This document shows, in pieces, positions 1 to 8,675 of a stretch of 64,000 bases of DNA. The stretch's first letter is position 1. Every line of letters begins with the position of its first letter. Source of the DNA: an uncultured Allorhizobium sp. (lineage in GTDB: Bacteria > Pseudomonadota > Alphaproteobacteria > Rhizobiales > Rhizobiaceae). The position numbers were made by a program, and so were the translations under genes. Under the pieces are notes generated by a model. The model saw nothing but the letters and a program-made list of their open reading frames with translations, was not told where the DNA came from and made no database searches. The stretch lies in contig OY288189.1 of the NCBI GenBank assembly GCA_958439205.1, forward strand, positions 1,565,001 through 1,629,000. The letters are read 5' to 3'.

Positions 1-752
1 CCGATCCAGCCGGATTGAAGTCGGTCCTCGAGCCGCGCGGCCTCAAATTCGTCTCCGGCTGGCATTCGCTGAACCTGCTCACCAACTCGATCGAGGAAGA
101 AAAGGCCGCCATGCAGCCCTTCCTCGATGTGCTCAAGGCCATGGGCTGCAAGGTCATCATCGTCTGCGAAACCTCCAACGCCATCCATGGCGCCGATGAC
201 ACGGCTCTTGCCGACCGGCCGGTTCTGTCCGATGCCGAATGGGCGAAGTTCGGTGCAGGCGTTGAAGCGCTGGCCGAATTCTCCGCAATCCAGGGCATCT
301 CGCTGGTCTACCACCATCACATGGGCACGGTCGTCGAGACCGAAGCCGAGATCGACAGACTGATGGAACACACGGGCCCGCATGCGAAGCTGCTGCTCGA
401 CACCGGCCATTGCTATTTCGGCGGTGGAAATCCGGAAGCGGTGGCGAAGAAATACATGCACCGCGTCGGCCATATCCACGCGAAGAATGTCCGTCCCGTG
501 ATCGCTGATCAGGTGCGTAGCGAGAAGCTCTCCTTCCTCGAAGGCGTGCGTCGCGGCGTGTTCACCGTTCCGGGTGACACCGAAGGCGGCGTGAATTTTA
601 CGCCTGTGCTGAAGATCGCGGCCGAGCATGGTTATGAGGGCTGGATCGTCATCGAGGCCGAGCAGGATCCTGACGTGCGCAATCCCCTAGAGTATCAGAG
701 CCTCGGTCTGAAATCGCTCAAGGGCTTTGCCAAGGATGCCGGCCTGATCTGA
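1..752 (+). CDS. iolE: Inosose dehydratase (partial, 5' end outside window)
   Basis: Dehydrates scyllo-inosose to a trihydroxycyclohexanedione in cytosolic myo-inositol catabolism. The frame is open from base 3, so the N-terminus lies upstream; about 250 of the usual ~300 residues are present. It is a xylose-isomerase-like TIM barrel. Visible family signatures are [26 protein letters not shown] with putative metal ligands, and the C-terminal stretch [17 protein letters not shown] typical of IolE. iolB follows 0.4 kb downstream on the same strand, which supports an inositol operon. The TTG at 15 is not a true start, because the upstream codons continue the protein. Identity is by recognition, not by a search. 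Confidence 0.93.
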   Translation, partial: DPAGLKSVLEPRGLKFVSGWHSLNLLTNSIEEEKAAMQPFLDVLKAMGCKVIIVCETSNAIHGADDTALADRPVLSDAEWAKFGAGVEALAEFSAIQGISLVYHHHMGTVVETEAEIDRLMEHTGPHAKLLLDTGHCYFGGGNPEAVAKKYMHRVGHIHAKNVRPVIADQVRSEKLSFLEGVRRGVFTVPGDTEGGVNFTPVLKIAAEHGYEGWIVIEAEQDPDVRNPLEYQSLGLKSLKGFAKDAGLI

Positions 753-760
753 ATGAAAGC

Positions 761-793
761 CGGGGCAGGGAATTAATCTCTGCCCCGTGTTTT
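761..793 (+). terminator. Putative rho-independent terminator after iolE
   Basis: CGGGGCAG (761-768) pairs with CTGCCCCG (780-787) and is followed by TGTTTT. It lies directly after the iolE stop. It may end or attenuate transcription before the next gene. Confidence 0.6.
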
Positions 794-857
794 GACAGCA
801 CACGGATTTGGGCTCTATTGCAGGCGACCCATTCACAAGACCGCCGGGAGCAAAGCC

Positions 858-1124
858 TTGAAGTTCCAGATCCTTGATCCGACCCATCCCTTCTTCAAGC
901 CGCTGTGGCGCCGCATTCTTTGCGTCGTGCTGCCGCTGGCCTGGGCGGGGGTGGAGTATGGGAACGGCGCCACCGGCTGGGCGATGGTCTTCGTCGTCTC
1001 CGGTCTCTATGCGGGTTACGAGCTGCTGTTCATGTATGACCACACGATGAAGAAGGCCGAAGCCAAGGCAGAGGCCGAACGGGCGCGGATTGCGGCAGAG
1101 GCCGAACGCTCCGACGCCGACTGA
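858..1124 (+). CDS. Small two-TM membrane protein between iolE and iolB
   Basis: About 88 residues. A TTG start at 858 is chosen because GGGAG (846-850) sits 7 bases upstream; the reading frame also runs open from 792 without a comparable ribosome site. Two hydrophobic helices (about residues 18-33 and 40-58) are followed by a charged, Ala/Glu-rich tail that is probably helical and cytoplasmic. No enzyme motif is visible. Its position between two inositol genes suggests co-expression, but the hairpin at 761-793 leaves that open. Function unknown. Confidence 0.6.
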   Translation: MKFQILDPTHPFFKPLWRRILCVVLPLAWAGVEYGNGATGWAMVFVVSGLYAGYELLFMYDHTMKKAEAKAEAERARIAAEAERSDAD

Positions 1125-1148
1125 GCATAAAAACACGGGAGACGAGGA

Positions 1149-1958
1149 ATGGCCGATCTGTTGCGCAAGCCTACGGGCACATCCGGCAAGGTGCACGACA
1201 TCACCACCGCCAGCGCTGGCTGGGGCTATGTCGGCTTCGGGCTTTACCGCCTGAAGGCCGGCGAGAGCGCCGCAGAGCCCACGGGTGAGACGGAAGTCAT
1301 TCTCGTTCTCGTCGAGGGCAAGGCCACGATCTCCGGTGGTGGCAAGGATTTCGGCGAACTCGGCCAGCGCATGTCCGTGTTTGAAAAGACGCCGCCGCAT
1401 GGCGTCTATGTGCCGGCCGGCAGCGACTGGTCGGCAAAGGCCACGACCGATTGCGTGCTCGCCATCTGCACCGCACCCGCAATGCCGGGTCGCGAGGCAC
1501 AGCAGATCGGGCCGGAGGGCATTTCGCTCGTCGAGCGCGGCAAGGGCGCCAATACCCGGCATATCTATCCGATCGCGATGGAAGACCGGGATGTCGCAGA
1601 CAGCCTGCTGGTGACGGAGGTCTTCACGCCCTCGGGCAACTGGTCGTCCTATCCGCCGCACCGGCATGATGAGGACAATTTCCCCGAGATGACCTATCTT
1701 GAGGAGACCTACTACCACCGCCTCAATCCGGCCCAGGGCTTCGGCTTCCAGCGTGTGTTCACCGAAGACGGCTCGCTCGACGAGACCATGGCAGTGTCGG
1801 ATGGCGACGTGGTGCTGGTGCCTAGGGGGCATCACCCCTGCGGCGTGCCGCATGGCTACGAGATGTATTATCTCAACGTCATGGCTGGCCCCTTGCGCAA
1901 ATGGCGCTTCCAGAACCATCCGGATCACGACTGGATCTATCAGCGCGACAACGGCTGA
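1149..1958 (+). CDS. iolB: 5-deoxy-glucuronate isomerase
   Basis: Isomerises 5-deoxy-D-glucuronate to 2-deoxy-5-keto-D-gluconate in myo-inositol degradation; cytosolic. 269 residues, the normal IolB length, built as a double cupin. The metal-site cluster YPPHRHDEDNFPEMTYLEETYYHR lies near residues 170-195, and a second cupin element VLVPRGHHPCGVPHGYE lies near residues 220-236. The start is supported by a purine-rich GGGAGACGAGGA immediately upstream. It follows the small membrane protein by 24 bases, consistent with co-transcription. Confidence 0.95.
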   Translation: MADLLRKPTGTSGKVHDITTASAGWGYVGFGLYRLKAGESAAEPTGETEVILVLVEGKATISGGGKDFGELGQRMSVFEKTPPHGVYVPAGSDWSAKATTDCVLAICTAPAMPGREAQQIGPEGISLVERGKGANTRHIYPIAMEDRDVADSLLVTEVFTPSGNWSSYPPHRHDEDNFPEMTYLEETYYHRLNPAQGFGFQRVFTEDGSLDETMAVSDGDVVLVPRGHHPCGVPHGYEMYYLNVMAGPLRKWRFQNHPDHDWIYQRDNG

Positions 1959-2076
1959 GTTTGCTTGAGGCGGTGCCTGCGCTGCCTTCACGAATATGTT
2001 TGCCGGGCCGGGAAAAATCCGGCCGTCCATCCGGTGCGTAGTGGTTTGCACAATGCCAATGATGGAGACGCCAATC

Positions 2077-2607
2077 ATGCCGAAGCTCACTTTCGCCCTT
2101 GTCGGGCTCGCCATGAGCCTGCTGCCGACCGCCGGTCAAGCGGCGGACAAGTTCACGTTCGAGGATTATTTCAACGGTCGCACGGAAGCGGTCGGCTCGT
2201 TCAGCGCCATCAATGGCGTGAAGCGAACCTTTACGGTGGATCTGACCGGAAACTGGGATGGCAAAACGCTGACGCTGCGCGAGGACTTCGTCTTCGACGA
2301 CGGCACCAAGGACCGCAAGACCTGGCGCTTCACCAAGACGGGGCCGACCACCTATAGCGGCACCCGCGAGGATGTGATCGGCGAGACGACGGTGCGGCTG
2401 AATGGTGCCGTCGCGCGCTTCAACTATCTCGTCTATCTCAGCCCGGAAACGCAGGGCAACAAGGTCCGTTTCTGGGACAAGATGGTGTTGCGCGAGGATG
2501 GGACGGTGCTCAACACGGCGCTCGTCACCAAGTTCGGCATTCCGGTTGCCAAGACCACCGTCGAGTTCCGCAAGCCGGGCTATTCGCACAAGACCGCCAG
2601 CCGCTAA
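2077..2607 (+). CDS. DUF3833 family protein
   Basis: About 176 residues from ATG 2077; GGAG lies 10 bases upstream, and in-frame ATGs at 2053 and 2062 are alternatives. A signal peptide is visible (KLTFALVGLAMSLLPTAGQAA), so the product is probably periplasmic. The body, with DYFNGRTEAVGSF and GNWDGKTLTLREDFVFDDG, matches the DUF3833 lipocalin-like family of unknown function. It ends 4 bases from the convergent flavoprotein gene. There is no functional evidence beyond family recognition. Confidence 0.78.
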   Translation: MPKLTFALVGLAMSLLPTAGQAADKFTFEDYFNGRTEAVGSFSAINGVKRTFTVDLTGNWDGKTLTLREDFVFDDGTKDRKTWRFTKTGPTTYSGTREDVIGETTVRLNGAVARFNYLVYLSPETQGNKVRFWDKMVLREDGTVLNTALVTKFGIPVAKTTVEFRKPGYSHKTASR

Positions 2608-2610
2608 GGC

Positions 2611-3825
2611 TCACGCCTTTGGTGTCTCCAGCCAGCGGTCGATGCCGCTGGCGGCGGCAATACCGGTCGCAAAGCAGGCGGTCAGCAGATAGCCGCCTGT
2701 CGGCGCTTCCCAATCGAGCATTTCGCCTGCCACAAAGGTGCCCGGGCGCGATGTCAGCATGAAAGTCTCATCCACTCCGTCGAGTGCCACGCCGCCTGCC
2801 GTCGAAATCGCCTCGGCGATCGGGCGGGGCCTCCGAACGGGGAGGGGCAGGGTCTTGATCAGGCGTGCGAGATCGCCTGCATCAAGCTGGTTCGCTTCGG
2901 GGTTCACTTCGCGCAGGAGCGCGATCTTCGCGCCATCGAGATTGGCGGCTTTTTTGAGCCGTGTAGAAAAGCTCGCCTTGCGATCCTGACGTGCGAGGTC
3001 TGCGACGAGCTTCTCCTCCGTCCGGCCCGGTGTGAGATCGAGCATGAGTGCTGCATGGCCGTCCCGGTCGAGCGCATCTCGAAGCGCTGCTGAGTGCGCG
3101 TAGATCAGACTGCCTTCAATGCCGCCCCGGCTGATGACGAATTCACCCTGAGTGGTGCCGGCTGCCGAGGTGGCCTTCACCGATTTGATCGGTTGGCCGG
3201 AGAAGCGGGTGTCGAAACTTTCGGAGAAATCGCAGTCGAACCCGCAATTGGCCGGGCGGAGCGGTGTGATGTCGACCCCTTGGCCTTCCAGCAGTGAAAC
3301 CCAGGCTGCATCTGAGCCGAGCTTTGGCCAGCTTGCGCCACCGAGCGCGAGGAGCGTGACGTCGGCAGTGACGTGCTTCTGACCCTCCGGAGTTTCGAAG
3401 ATCAGGGCTTTTCCTTCGAAACCTGCCCAGCGATGGCGGGTGAGGATGGTCACACCCGTCGCTTCCAGCCGTCTCAGCCAGGCGCGGAGCAGCGGCGAGG
3501 CTTTCATCACCTTCGGGAAGACGCGGCCGGAGGAGCCGACAAAGGTCTCTGTGCCCAGATCAGCGGCCCAGACCCGGATGGCTTCCGGCGTCATCAGGTC
3601 GAGTATGGGGCGCAGCCGATCGTTCGCCGCGCCAAAGCGGGTCACGAAGCGCGCATAGTCCTCGGCATGGGTGATGTTGAGGCCGGACTTGCCGGCGAGC
3701 AGCAACTTGCGCCCGACCGTCGGCATGGCGTCATAGACCGTCACGGACAGGCCAGCGGTGGCTAGCCGTTCCGCCGCCATGAGGCCCGCCGGGCCGCCGC
3801 CGATGATCGCCACGCTCTTCTTCAT
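2611..3825 (-). CDS. HI0933/BaiN-type FAD-dependent flavoprotein
   Basis: 404 residues. A Rossmann FAD motif is at the N-terminus (AIIGGGPAGLMAAERLA), followed by the family marker GRKLLLAGKSGLNITHAE and the C-terminal TAGGVALDGVDETFMLTSRPGTFVAGEMLDWEAPTGGYLL, which places it in the HI0933/YhiN group (PP4765-like subgroup). These are oxidoreductases of mostly unknown substrate. The gene starts 6 bases after the aminotransferase stop, so the two are probably co-transcribed, perhaps with the LysR gene upstream. The shared substrate, if any, is unknown. Confidence 0.85.
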   Translation of the reverse strand: MKKSVAIIGGGPAGLMAAERLATAGLSVTVYDAMPTVGRKLLLAGKSGLNITHAEDYARFVTRFGAANDRLRPILDLMTPEAIRVWAADLGTETFVGSSGRVFPKVMKASPLLRAWLRRLEATGVTILTRHRWAGFEGKALIFETPEGQKHVTADVTLLALGGASWPKLGSDAAWVSLLEGQGVDITPLRPANCGFDCDFSESFDTRFSGQPIKSVKATSAAGTTQGEFVISRGGIEGSLIYAHSAALRDALDRDGHAALMLDLTPGRTEEKLVADLARQDRKASFSTRLKKAANLDGAKIALLREVNPEANQLDAGDLARLIKTLPLPVRRPRPIAEAISTAGGVALDGVDETFMLTSRPGTFVAGEMLDWEAPTGGYLLTACFATGIAAASGIDRWLETPKA

Positions 3826-3831
3826 CCGTGA

Positions 3832-5007
3832 TCAGTCCAGCTTGAAAGTCGAAAGACGGGATACCAGACCTTCGATCGTCGCGCTGTCTGCATTGGCGAA
3901 GGCGAAGCGCAGGTAGTCCTGGCAGTCGTCGCCGAAATAGGCGCCGGGAATGCAGAGCACGCCCGCCTTCTTTGCCAGTCTTTCCGCCACATGGGCCGAG
4001 TCCTGGCCTGCAAAGGGATGGCGGATGAAGGCGAAATAGGCGCCGAGCGAGTCCATCTTCCACGCGGGAAGCTTGGCCATCACGCCGTTAAGCGTTTCGG
4101 CGCGCTTGAGGATCTCGATGCGGTTTTCCTCGCGCCATGCCTTCAGGGCGGGAATAGCCTTGGCCACGGCCGCCTGCGGTGCGCGAGGCGCGCAGATCTG
4201 CAGGTTGTCCATGACCTTGGCAATTTCCGAGACGGCGCGCGGGCCGGCCGTGATTGCGCCGAGGCGATGGCCGGGGATGCAGAACGATTTGGAGAAGGAG
4301 TAGAGCAGGATGAGGTTCTCTTCCCAGCCTTCGACTGAGAGCAGATCATGCGGGCGGCCTTCGCCGGGGAGGAAGTCGCGATAGGTCTCGTCGAGGATCA
4401 GGAAAGCGCCGGCCTTGCGGCAGGCGTCGAAGGCCTGGCGCAGCAGGTCCGCCGGATAGATGGCGCCCGTCGGGTTGTTGGGCGAGACCAGTGCCACGGC
4501 CTTGACGCCCTTCGCCAGGACCGTCTCGATGCCTTCGATGGTGGGCACGAAGCCGGTCGCGGGATCAAGCGGGATCAGCTCGCGACGAATGCCCATCATC
4601 GCCAGCGTGGTTTCCTGGTTGAAGTAGAAGGGATCTGTCAGCGCCACCGCATCGCCGCTCCCCGCAATAGCAGCGACCGTTGCCATGAAGGCCTGGTTGC
4701 AGCCCGCCGTGATGTGGATGTTGGCGGCGGTAACAGATGCGCCATAGACGGCAGCAACCTCTGCCGCATAGGCCTCGCGCAGAGGCGCTTCGCCTTCGAT
4801 CGGGCCGTAGCCGGCATTGGACCGCGCCGAGGCGGCCTCGGCCAGCCAGGCGAAGAGATCGGGATGCGGCGGATAGCCGGGCACGGCCTGGCTGAGATCG
4901 ATCATCGGGCCCGCCGCTCCGTCATAGGCGCGCGCCCAGGCAAAGACGGAAGGCACTGGTGGTGCCGAGAGGTCTGCGACGAGCGGATTGAAGGGGGCGG
5001 CGGGCAT
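3832..5007 (-). CDS. PLP-dependent aminotransferase, class I/II
   Basis: 391 residues, fold type I. PLP features visible: SPNNPTGAIYP, the LILDETYRDFL aspartate and the Schiff-base lysine in YSFSKSFCIPGHRLGA. C-terminal RFAFAN carries the carboxylate-binding arginine seen in aspartate-type enzymes. Substrate cannot be assigned; aspartate, aromatic or kynurenine-type activity is possible. It lies 21 bases downstream of the LysR gene and 6 bases upstream of the flavoprotein, which suggests a LysR-aminotransferase-flavoprotein unit. Confidence 0.88.
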   Translation of the reverse strand: MPAAPFNPLVADLSAPPVPSVFAWARAYDGAAGPMIDLSQAVPGYPPHPDLFAWLAEAASARSNAGYGPIEGEAPLREAYAAEVAAVYGASVTAANIHITAGCNQAFMATVAAIAGSGDAVALTDPFYFNQETTLAMMGIRRELIPLDPATGFVPTIEGIETVLAKGVKAVALVSPNNPTGAIYPADLLRQAFDACRKAGAFLILDETYRDFLPGEGRPHDLLSVEGWEENLILLYSFSKSFCIPGHRLGAITAGPRAVSEIAKVMDNLQICAPRAPQAAVAKAIPALKAWREENRIEILKRAETLNGVMAKLPAWKMDSLGAYFAFIRHPFAGQDSAHVAERLAKKAGVLCIPGAYFGDDCQDYLRFAFANADSATIEGLVSRLSTFKLD

Positions 5008-5028
5008 GGCAGGTTCCTCGGTCGGTTG

Positions 5029-6015
5029 TCAGCTCTCTTCCAAGAGCTGGGTAGTGGTGTTTGTGTTGCGCTTGCGGGTTGAGGGCAGGCCTCGTCCCGA
5101 AGGTCGGCTTGCCGGGCGCGGCTTGGCGGCCCGCTCGCTTTCGATCATGTCGAAGATCCAGTCGATGAAGACCTTGGCGATCGGGGCCGCGCGCACGTCG
5201 TTGCGTGCGGCGACATAGAAGGCGTCCGGTGCGGGCACTGCGAGATCGAAGGGGATCACGAGTTCGCCGGCGGCAATCAGGCTTGATGCCGTGATGCTAT
5301 CCCCGAGCGCCACGCCCTGACCGAAACGGGCAGCCTCGGTCGAGAGCCGTGCATCGCCCATGAAGTGTTCGCGCGCCTTCGGCATGTCGAGCTGATCAGC
5401 GGCAGCAAGCCAGCTTCGCCATTCGCGACCGTCGTCGCCATGCAGCAGCACGTGGTCGTGCAGATCGCGAACCGAGCGCAGGGGGCGCGTATTGAGCAGC
5501 GTCGGACTGACAACGGGGAAGAGTTCAAAGGTGCTCCAGAGCCGTGTCCAGCAGTCCTTCCAGCCGCCCGCGCCGTAGAGGATCGCGATGTCGATGTCTG
5601 GCGAATAGATCAGGCTGGAATCATTGCTTGAGGTCAGCGTCAGGCTGATCTCGGGATAGCGATCGACGAAGGAGCCAAGGCGGGGCACGAGCCAGAGCGA
5701 GAGTAGCGCCGGCACACAGGAAATGCGCAGGCTGCCGCTGGTCGAGGGGCGGTTCATCAGCGCGGTTGCTGCTGCAATGCCGTCGAACGCCTGGGTGACG
5801 GCCGGCAGGAGAAGCGCGCCTTGCGGGGTCAGTTTCAGACGCTTCCCGCCGCGCTCGAAAAGCGCCGTCTTCAGCGTTTCTTCGAGGCTGCGGATCTGAT
5901 GCGATATCGCGCCATGGGTCACGCTCAGCTCCCGCGCGGCAGCCGAGATCGAGCCGCGACGAGCGGCGGCCTCGAAGGCGCGCAGGGGGTTGAGCGGGGG
6001 CAGGCGGCTTGCCAT
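5029..6015 (-). CDS. LysR-family transcriptional regulator (GcvA-like)
   Basis: 328 residues. The N-terminal winged HTH reads PPLNPLRAFEAAARRGSISAAARELSVTHGAISHQIRSLE, typical of the GcvA-like subgroup; a periplasmic-binding-type effector domain follows (about residues 90-300). The last 30 residues are a basic, Ser/Thr-rich tail. The gene is divergent from the ureohydrolase gene at 6179 and upstream of the aminotransferase, so either or both may be controlled. A TTCA-N7-TGAA palindrome at 6022-6036 lies next to its start and could serve autoregulation. Confidence 0.9.
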   Translation of the reverse strand: MASRLPPLNPLRAFEAAARRGSISAAARELSVTHGAISHQIRSLEETLKTALFERGGKRLKLTPQGALLLPAVTQAFDGIAAATALMNRPSTSGSLRISCVPALLSLWLVPRLGSFVDRYPEISLTLTSSNDSSLIYSPDIDIAILYGAGGWKDCWTRLWSTFELFPVVSPTLLNTRPLRSVRDLHDHVLLHGDDGREWRSWLAAADQLDMPKAREHFMGDARLSTEAARFGQGVALGDSITASSLIAAGELVIPFDLAVPAPDAFYVAARNDVRAAPIAKVFIDWIFDMIESERAAKPRPASRPSGRGLPSTRKRNTNTTTQLLEES

Positions 6016-6021
6016 GATGAG

Positions 6022-6036
6022 TTCAGGATCCGTGAA
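6022..6036. promoter_or_regulatory. Putative LysR-type operator
   Basis: TTCA-N7-TGAA palindrome containing the T-N11-A pattern of LysR sites, just upstream of the lysR start and in the divergent region to the ureohydrolase gene. Assignment is by pattern and position only. Confidence 0.35.
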
Positions 6037-6178
6037 TTTTTCTCACATCGAATGCTATAACATCGTGAATTGATTTTCCAAGTCTGTTGCGGGTTAATGC
6101 TCACAATAAAGGCAGGCACGGATCGTGCCGCAAAAATGGACGATGGCCTTGTCATCGTTCACAAAGAGGGAACGAGAC

Positions 6179-7234
6179 ATGACCTTCGACGAAAAGCGTC
6201 TGGCGGCACTGCGCGAGAAATACGGAGCTGACAAGGCCGGCGAGATCTTCGATCCGAAGTTTGCCAAGGTCGGCGAGAAGATCTTCTCGAACGGTACGCG
6301 CGCTGCCCCATATGCCGGCGTGCCGACTTTCGTGTCCGCACCCTATCGCCAGGTTGACCAGCGCAATCCCGATGTCAGCGATCTCGATGTCGCGATCGTC
6401 GGCGTTCCCATGGATCTCGGCGTCACCAATCGCCCCGGCTCGCGCTTCGGGCCTCGCGCCTTGCGGGCGATTGATCGCATCGGTCCTTACAACCATGTTC
6501 TCGAATGCGCGCCGGTCTTCGATCTGAAGGTCGCCGATATCGGTGACGTGCCGTTTTCCAGCCGCTACCGCCTGGAGATGAGCCATGACGACATCGAGGC
6601 CTATCACACGAAGCTGGTCGCCCAAGGCGTGCTGCCGCTTTCCGTCGGCGGCGACCATTCGATCACCCACCCGATCATGAAGGCGATTGCCAAGAAGCAT
6701 GGTCCTGTCGGCATGATCCACATCGACGCCCATTGTGATACGGGCGGCGCTTTTGACCAGACGAAGTTCCACCATGGCGGCCCGTTCCGCAATGCCGTGC
6801 TCGACGGCGTGCTTGATCCTGTCCGGACGATCCAGATCGGCATTCGCGGACCTGCCGAATATCTCTGGGAGTTCTCCTACGAGTCCGGAATGACCGTCAT
6901 TCACGCCGAGGAAATCAATGGTCTCGGCATCCAGGCGATCATCGATAAGGCCAAGGCCGTGATCGGTGACGGTCCGACCTATCTCTCCTTCGATATCGAC
7001 AGCCTTGATCCGAGCGTAGCGCCCGGTACCGGCACACCGGAGGTCGGTGGCCTGACCTCGCGCGAGGCTCTGGAACTCATTCGTGGCTTCAAGGGCATCA
7101 ATCTGATCGGCGGCGACGTGGTCGAAGTCGCGCCGCAATATGACGCGAACCACAATACCGCGCATGTCGGCGCACAAATCCTCTTCGAAATCCTCAGCCT
7201 GATGGTCTACAGTCCGGCCATCAAGGTCCGCTGA
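6179..7234 (+). CDS. speB: Agmatinase/ureohydrolase-family enzyme
   Basis: About 351 residues from ATG 6179, which follows AGAGGGAACGAG. Ureohydrolases use a binuclear Mn or Ni centre to release urea from guanidino compounds. All ligand motifs are present: [16 protein letters not shown] and [19 protein letters not shown]. Family members include agmatinase, guanidinobutyrase, guanidinopropionase and the nickel-dependent guanidine hydrolase, and the sequence alone does not settle which. The importer genes immediately downstream suggest a substrate taken from outside the cell. The symbol is used in the broad family sense. Confidence 0.85.
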   Translation: MTFDEKRLAALREKYGADKAGEIFDPKFAKVGEKIFSNGTRAAPYAGVPTFVSAPYRQVDQRNPDVSDLDVAIVGVPMDLGVTNRPGSRFGPRALRAIDRIGPYNHVLECAPVFDLKVADIGDVPFSSRYRLEMSHDDIEAYHTKLVAQGVLPLSVGGDHSITHPIMKAIAKKHGPVGMIHIDAHCDTGGAFDQTKFHHGGPFRNAVLDGVLDPVRTIQIGIRGPAEYLWEFSYESGMTVIHAEEINGLGIQAIIDKAKAVIGDGPTYLSFDIDSLDPSVAPGTGTPEVGGLTSREALELIRGFKGINLIGGDVVEVAPQYDANHNTAHVGAQILFEILSLMVYSPAIKVR

Positions 7235-7245
7235 GGGCTGATATC

Positions 7246-7267
7246 CCGGACGGCCCATGTCGTCCGG
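7246..7267 (+). other. Hairpin between ureohydrolase and binding-protein genes
   Basis: CCGGACG (7246-7252) pairs with CGTCCGG (7261-7267) around an 8-base loop. No T-run follows, so it may be a processing or stability element rather than a terminator. Confidence 0.4.
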
Positions 7268-7323
7268 CAACCGATGCAGATGAACGGGCGAAAACGCCTC
7301 AACCACAACAAGGGAACAGGACC

Positions 7324-8412
7324 ATGAAAGACATTCTCTCCACTTCCGTCAGCCGCCGCGGCGTGCTCGCCGGCTCGGCCGCCGTTGCCGGCGCGCTTGC
7401 CATGCCGTCGATCCTGCGCGCTCAGGATAAGTCGATCAAGATCGGCGTCTATGGCGGCTACTTCAAGGATTCGTTCGACAAGAACATCTTCCCGGAATTC
7501 ACCAAGGCGACCGGCATTGCCGTCGAGTCCATCGCCGAGCCGACCGGTGAAGCCTGGCTCGTGCAGCTGGAACAAGCCGCCAAGGCCGGCCAGGCACCGG
7601 CTGACCTTTCGATGATGTCGCAGGTTGCCATGCTGAAGGGCCAGGCGACCGAGCTCTGGGCGCCGATCGACATGGCGAAGATCGCGAACGCCTCGGGCCT
7701 GATCGACCGCTTCGTCAACAAGTATCCTGACGGACGCGTGGCCGGCGTCGGTGCTGTTGCCTGGTACATCACGCTGGTCACCAACACCGATGTCTACAAG
7801 GAAGCTCCGACCTCCTGGGAAGCGCTGTGGGATCCGGCAAATGCCGACAAGCTCGGCCTGCTCGCGCTCGTCTCCAACTCCTTCCTGCTGGAAGTGACCG
7901 CCAAGACCTATATGGGGGGCACCAATGCACTCGATACCGAAGAGGGTATCCTGAAGGCGCTGGAGAAGCTTGCGGAAGTGAAGCCGAATGTGCGCCTCTG
8001 GTATCGTGATGAAGCCCAGTTCGAGCAGTCGCTGAAGTCGGGCGAAATTCCGATGGGCCAGTATTACCACGACGTTACGGGCCTTGCCGCTGCCGATGGC
8101 CAGCCGGTTCGCTCGACCTTCCCGAAGGAAGGCGGCATTCAGGACTCTGGTTGCTGGGCTCTGTCACGCGCTTCTGCCAAGACCGAGGAAGCACATGTCT
8201 TCATCGACTACATGTGCCAACCGTCGATCCAGGCGACCCTGTCGCGCAAGGTCGGCACGGCCCCGACGGTCAAGCGCGAACTGCTCGACCTGACCGATGC
8301 CGAATTCGCCTCGGTTTCCTCCGATATCGAGCCGATCACGCCGCGTTATGATCTCTACCAGACCAAGTCGGACTGGCTGAACCAGAAGTGGACTGAACTG
8401 ATCGTCGGTTGA
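7324..8412 (+). CDS. ABC transporter substrate-binding protein (Pot/Fbp-like, Tat signal)
   Basis: 362 residues. The N-terminus carries a twin-arginine signal, SVSRRGVLAGSAAVAGALA, with cleavage near SILRAQ, so the protein is exported folded to the periplasm. The body (KIGVYGGYFKDSFDKNIFPEF and later GEIPMGQYYHDVTG) is a PotD/Fbp-type type II binding protein. It begins 89 bases after the ureohydrolase gene and precedes the ATPase and permeases, so it probably delivers a guanidino compound or polyamine to that importer. Ligand is inferred from context only. Confidence 0.87.
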   Translation: MKDILSTSVSRRGVLAGSAAVAGALAMPSILRAQDKSIKIGVYGGYFKDSFDKNIFPEFTKATGIAVESIAEPTGEAWLVQLEQAAKAGQAPADLSMMSQVAMLKGQATELWAPIDMAKIANASGLIDRFVNKYPDGRVAGVGAVAWYITLVTNTDVYKEAPTSWEALWDPANADKLGLLALVSNSFLLEVTAKTYMGGTNALDTEEGILKALEKLAEVKPNVRLWYRDEAQFEQSLKSGEIPMGQYYHDVTGLAAADGQPVRSTFPKEGGIQDSGCWALSRASAKTEEAHVFIDYMCQPSIQATLSRKVGTAPTVKRELLDLTDAEFASVSSDIEPITPRYDLYQTKSDWLNQKWTELIVG

Positions 8413-8431
8413 TTTTGCTTGGCGGTTGCTT

Positions 8432-8548
8432 CCCCTCATCCGCCCTGCCGGGCACCTTCTCCCCGCATACGAGGAGAAGGAGATGAGCGGTTTGCTCTGC
8501 GCCTACTTCTCCTCTCCCCGCTTGCGGGGAGAGGGTAGGGTGAGGGGC
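8432..8548. repeat. RIME-like palindromic intergenic element, copy A
   Basis: Bounded by CCCCTCATCCG and GGGTGAGGGGC, with two internal hairpins (CCTTCTCC...GGAGAAGG and CTCTCCCCGC...GCGGGGAGAG). The same block occurs inverted at 15181-15290. The layout resembles Rhizobium intergenic mosaic elements. It sits inside the transporter operon between the binding-protein and ATPase genes. Confidence 0.75.
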
Positions 8549-8675
8549 CTTTGCTCCGGCCCCAAAACGCATATCGCGCAGTATGTGACCACATAGCGTG
8601 TGCAAGACAATTCGGGCGTGAGATGCTATTGCCGCGCCAAAGGGCTTTGAGCCTACACCATTTGATTTCGGAGAC

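Noticed and set aside
687..2114. Long open frame antisense to iolB
   Set aside because: Opposite an evident IolB gene; no ribosome site or recognisable domain. High-GC codon bias alone keeps the frame open.
6037..6178. Possible guanidine riboswitch upstream of the ureohydrolase gene
   Set aside because: The leader is short and none of the conserved guanidine-I, -II or -III motifs were recognised.
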